Positions 7,739-9,083 of a DNA stretch of 9,083 nucleotides are shown here, piece after piece (the first letter of the stretch is position 1; each line of letters starts with the position of its first letter). Origin of the DNA: Acidimicrobiaceae bacterium. GTDB lineage: Bacteria; Actinomycetota; Acidimicrobiia; Acidimicrobiales; Ilumatobacteraceae. The notes below the pieces were generated by a model. That model saw only the letters and a list, made by a program, of their open reading frames with translations, had not been told where the DNA came from and did not search any database. The stretch covers positions 8,361-17,443 of the forward strand of contig PBWL01000005.1 in the NCBI GenBank assembly GCA_002727235.1. Reading direction: 5' to 3'. The translations under genes and the position numbers were made by a program.

Positions 7739-8086
7739 GTGAGTGACGAATCCGACGACTTCAGCGAGCCACCAACCGACGATGATTTTGCGGAACTAGA
7801 TCGTGAACTGCAAGAGGCCCGAGCCCGAGTGGCTGAAGCACCAGTTGAAACCGTCATCACCAACCATGCGGTCGGGCTTTATGAGCTGGCCGCAATCCAC
7901 CTTTCTGCGAGCCCTCCAGACCTTGAAGCAGCAGCACTCGCCATCGATGCGTTTGCATGCCTGATCGAAGGCCTAGCCGGAAGGCTCGGTGAGGAAAGCA
8001 GCACCCTTGAAGCGGCCCTTGCCAATATCCGCATGGCGTTCGTTCAGGTCAAACAAATGACGGCAGGTGAGGCGCAAGCCGAATAA
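7739..8086 (+). CDS. DUF1844 domain-containing protein
   Basis: A 115-residue protein of unknown function. The first 35 residues are acidic and probably disordered (SDESDDFSEPPTDDDFAELD), followed by a short charged helix. The C-terminal part matches the DUF1844 pattern: a helix with a run of small residues (NHAVGLYELAAIHL, about 42-55), then SPPDLEAAALAIDAFACLIE (58-77) and a final helix ANIRMAFVQVKQ. In actinobacteria a DUF1844 gene is commonly found next to infC, as here, though divergent. I chose GTG at 7739 because a TAnnnT box lies 7 nt upstream; the in-frame ATG at 7634 would add 35 residues covering the inverted repeat and promoter. No catalytic residues or membrane segments are evident. 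Confidence 0.82.
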   Translation: MSDESDDFSEPPTDDDFAELDRELQEARARVAEAPVETVITNHAVGLYELAAIHLSASPPDLEAAALAIDAFACLIEGLAGRLGEESSTLEAALANIRMAFVQVKQMTAGEAQAE

Positions 8087-8087
8087 C

Positions 8088-8102
8088 CCCCACGCCGTGG
8101 GG
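8088..8102. terminator. Hairpin between convergent stop codons
   Basis: CCCCAC-gcc-GTGGGG, a 6-bp stem with a 3-nt loop, exactly fills the 16-nt gap between the stop codons of the DUF1844 gene (ends 8086) and the ATL gene (ends 8103). It would fold in both transcripts and is placed as a bidirectional terminator, though no U-tract follows on either strand. Confidence 0.55.
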
Positions 8103-8402
8103 TCAGCGAAGCGAAAAACGCCCTTTCGGTGAAAACGTCACGCATCCGTTGAAAACCTTCACACCCTCATCTCGAAGCAGGCGTGCGTGCTCCCGCTCAT
8201 TTCCTGGCACGAGGCGCCCCTGAGAGTTCACAACCCTCCACCAGCAGAGCCCAGCCGTTTGCGCGAGCACCCTTCCGACATGTCGTGACGCCCTCGGTGC
8301 TCCAGCGTCGCTTGCAATATCGCCATACGAGACGACTTCGCCAGGCTCTAACAACCGGATGACGTCAATAATGCGATCGTCAAGTGGTTGAGATGACGCC
8401 AT
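8103..8402 (-). CDS. Alkyltransferase-like protein (ATL, MGMT C-domain fold without acceptor cysteine)
   Basis: A 99-residue protein with the DNA-binding domain fold of O6-alkylguanine-DNA alkyltransferase. PGEVVSYGDIA (20-30) is the helix-turn-helix entry with the conserved Tyr26, and PRASRHVGRVLA (36-47) carries the Arg40 'finger' that flips the damaged base. In the active enzyme the next block is PCHRV; here it is CWWRVV (53-58), so Trp54 replaces the methyl-accepting cysteine. That is the mark of ATL proteins, which bind O6-alkylguanine without repairing it and, in the systems studied, pass it to nucleotide excision repair. ERE.ARLLRDEGV and the C-terminal FSPKGRFSL fit too. It is the last gene of a hisG-led run, 16 nt after the small cold-shock-like gene, with only a weak ribosome-binding site. 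Confidence 0.88.
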   Translation of the reverse strand: MASSQPLDDRIIDVIRLLEPGEVVSYGDIASDAGAPRASRHVGRVLAQTAGLCWWRVVNSQGRLVPGNEREHARLLRDEGVKVFNGCVTFSPKGRFSLR

Positions 8403-8418
8403 GAGGACACGCCTGCCG

Positions 8419-8628
8419 CTAACCCGCCCGCCGGCTGATGCGAGATGCCTCGACTCTGCCGAATCGTCGGGTGCTCGACACTGTCACTTCCGCTCCGACC
8501 TCAATGTTGCGTGAGCCGTCAGCAATCGCAATGCAGTGAAATGGAAGGGTGACTCCGTCGACGTCAACCTCACCGAGACCGACTTCAGGGTCGAATGACG
8601 TGATGACTCCGTGAGCCTGCGGTGTCAC
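8419..8628 (-). CDS. Small cold-shock-domain-like protein
   Basis: A 69-residue protein that looks like a single small beta-barrel of the cold-shock/OB type: HGVITSFDPEVGLGEVDVDG (6-25) corresponds to strands 1-3, and LPFHCIAIADGSRNIEVGAEV (28-48) to strands 3-4, ending with FGRVEASRI. The classical aromatic RNP motifs of CspA (KGFGFI, VFVHF) are replaced by VGLGEV and LPFHCIAI, so nucleic-acid binding may be weaker or different. It starts at GTG, overlapping the hisG stop by 4 nt (GTGA), which implies translational coupling. I recognise it as an actinobacterial type annotated as cold shock domain protein; its function is unknown to me. Confidence 0.7.
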   Translation of the reverse strand: MTPQAHGVITSFDPEVGLGEVDVDGVTLPFHCIAIADGSRNIEVGAEVTVSSTRRFGRVEASRISRRAG

Positions 8629-9083
8629 GGCACAATCTTCGAGATCGGGATCTCAACGAGGTCGGTTGCTCCGGTTTCGGAGAGTGCGGGAATTAGACGA
8701 TTGATGTCGGTTTTCTGTACGACGGTTTCGATAGCGAAGTCACCATTAGCCAACTGGTTTACCGTCGGGCTTTTAGCTGAAGGCAGGATTGCAAGTACGT
8801 CGTCTCGGCGCTCCCCAGCAACGTTGAGTTTCAGCAGTACCTTGCCACGAGCGTCGAGCGTGCCGTTGAGGAGGATCATTATCTGGTCCATTGCATGTCG
8901 AAGCTCTGGGTTGGCGTATGACGCAGGATGCGCAATCACCTCGGTGTAGCTCGTCAGCATGGTGTCGATTACCCTCAAGCCAGCAGCTCGTAGGGCTCGA
9001 CCCGTCTCGGTGATGTCGACGACGCAGTCAGCGATATCGGGAACTTTCGCCTCGCTCGCTCCATATGAGAGCCGCACATCCGC
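8625..9083 (-). CDS. hisG: ATP phosphoribosyltransferase, C-terminal part (truncated by window edge)
   Basis: HisG joins ATP and PRPP in the first, feedback-controlled step of histidine synthesis. The window holds the last 152 codons; the start lies beyond position 9083. The reading begins DVRLSYGASEAKVPDI and passes through the PRPP-binding segment VVDITETGRALRAAGLRVID, then the linker and a C-terminal regulatory domain of about 75 residues (ARGKVLLKLNVAGERRDDVL, LPSAKSPTV, WVAVETV-like GDFAIETVVQ, then LIPALSETGATDLVEIPISK). Presence of this C-terminal domain makes it the long form, which forms hexamers inhibited by histidine without HisZ. The stop overlaps the next gene's GTG. Confidence 0.95.
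   Translation of the reverse strand, partial: ADVRLSYGASEAKVPDIADCVVDITETGRALRAAGLRVIDTMLTSYTEVIAHPASYANPELRHAMDQIMILLNGTLDARGKVLLKLNVAGERRDDVLAILPSAKSPTVNQLANGDFAIETVVQKTDINRLIPALSETGATDLVEIPISKIVP

Noticed and set aside
8641..8654. GAGATC-GG-GATCTC palindrome
   Set aside because: It lies within the last codons of hisG coding for Glu-Ile-Pro-Ile-Ser, a conserved protein segment; the 2-nt centre is too short for a hairpin loop.

Overview
The window looks like a chromosomal housekeeping region from an actinobacterium. The order infC, rpmI, rplT, a TrmH/SpoU methyltransferase, pheS, pheT, argC, argB matches the mycobacterial order I recall (infC-rpmI-rplT-tsnR...pheS-pheT...argC-argJ-argB). 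A DUF1844 gene beside infC and several starts with a TAnnnT box 6-8 nt upstream (leaderless type) also fit. The moderate G+C by eye and the overall gene set suggest a deep branch such as Acidimicrobiia, but that placement is a guess. No mobile element, CRISPR array, rRNA or tRNA is visible.

Layout, left to right. The 5' part of argB (cut by the window edge) and argC lie on the minus strand, translationally coupled by ATGA. Divergent from argC across a 79-bp promoter region is a YqgE/AlgH-family gene on the plus strand. That region holds an 18-bp palindrome resembling an ArgR operator (ARG box). pheT and pheS follow on the minus strand, converging with the YqgE gene. The 176-bp leader of pheS holds a candidate promoter, a 17-codon leaderless ORF with two Phe codons, and a GC-rich hairpin. 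The ribosomal/translation cluster comes next, also on the minus strand: infC, rpmI, rplT and the rRNA methyltransferase gene, transcribed in that order. infC appears to start at ATA behind a good Shine-Dalgarno. Divergent from infC is a leaderless DUF1844 gene on the plus strand. It converges, through a hairpin that exactly fills the gap, with a minus-strand unit hisG (cut by the right edge), a small cold-shock-like protein gene and an alkyltransferase-like (ATL) gene.

Most of the genes serve protein synthesis (IF3, L35, L20, rRNA methylation, PheRS) or amino-acid supply (ArgC/ArgB for arginine, HisG for histidine). I found no previously undescribed multi-gene system. The most interesting points are regulatory: the possible leaderless attenuator ahead of pheST, the ARG-box-like palindrome over the argC promoter, and the non-canonical infC start. 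The ATL protein lacking the methyl-acceptor cysteine is also worth noting.
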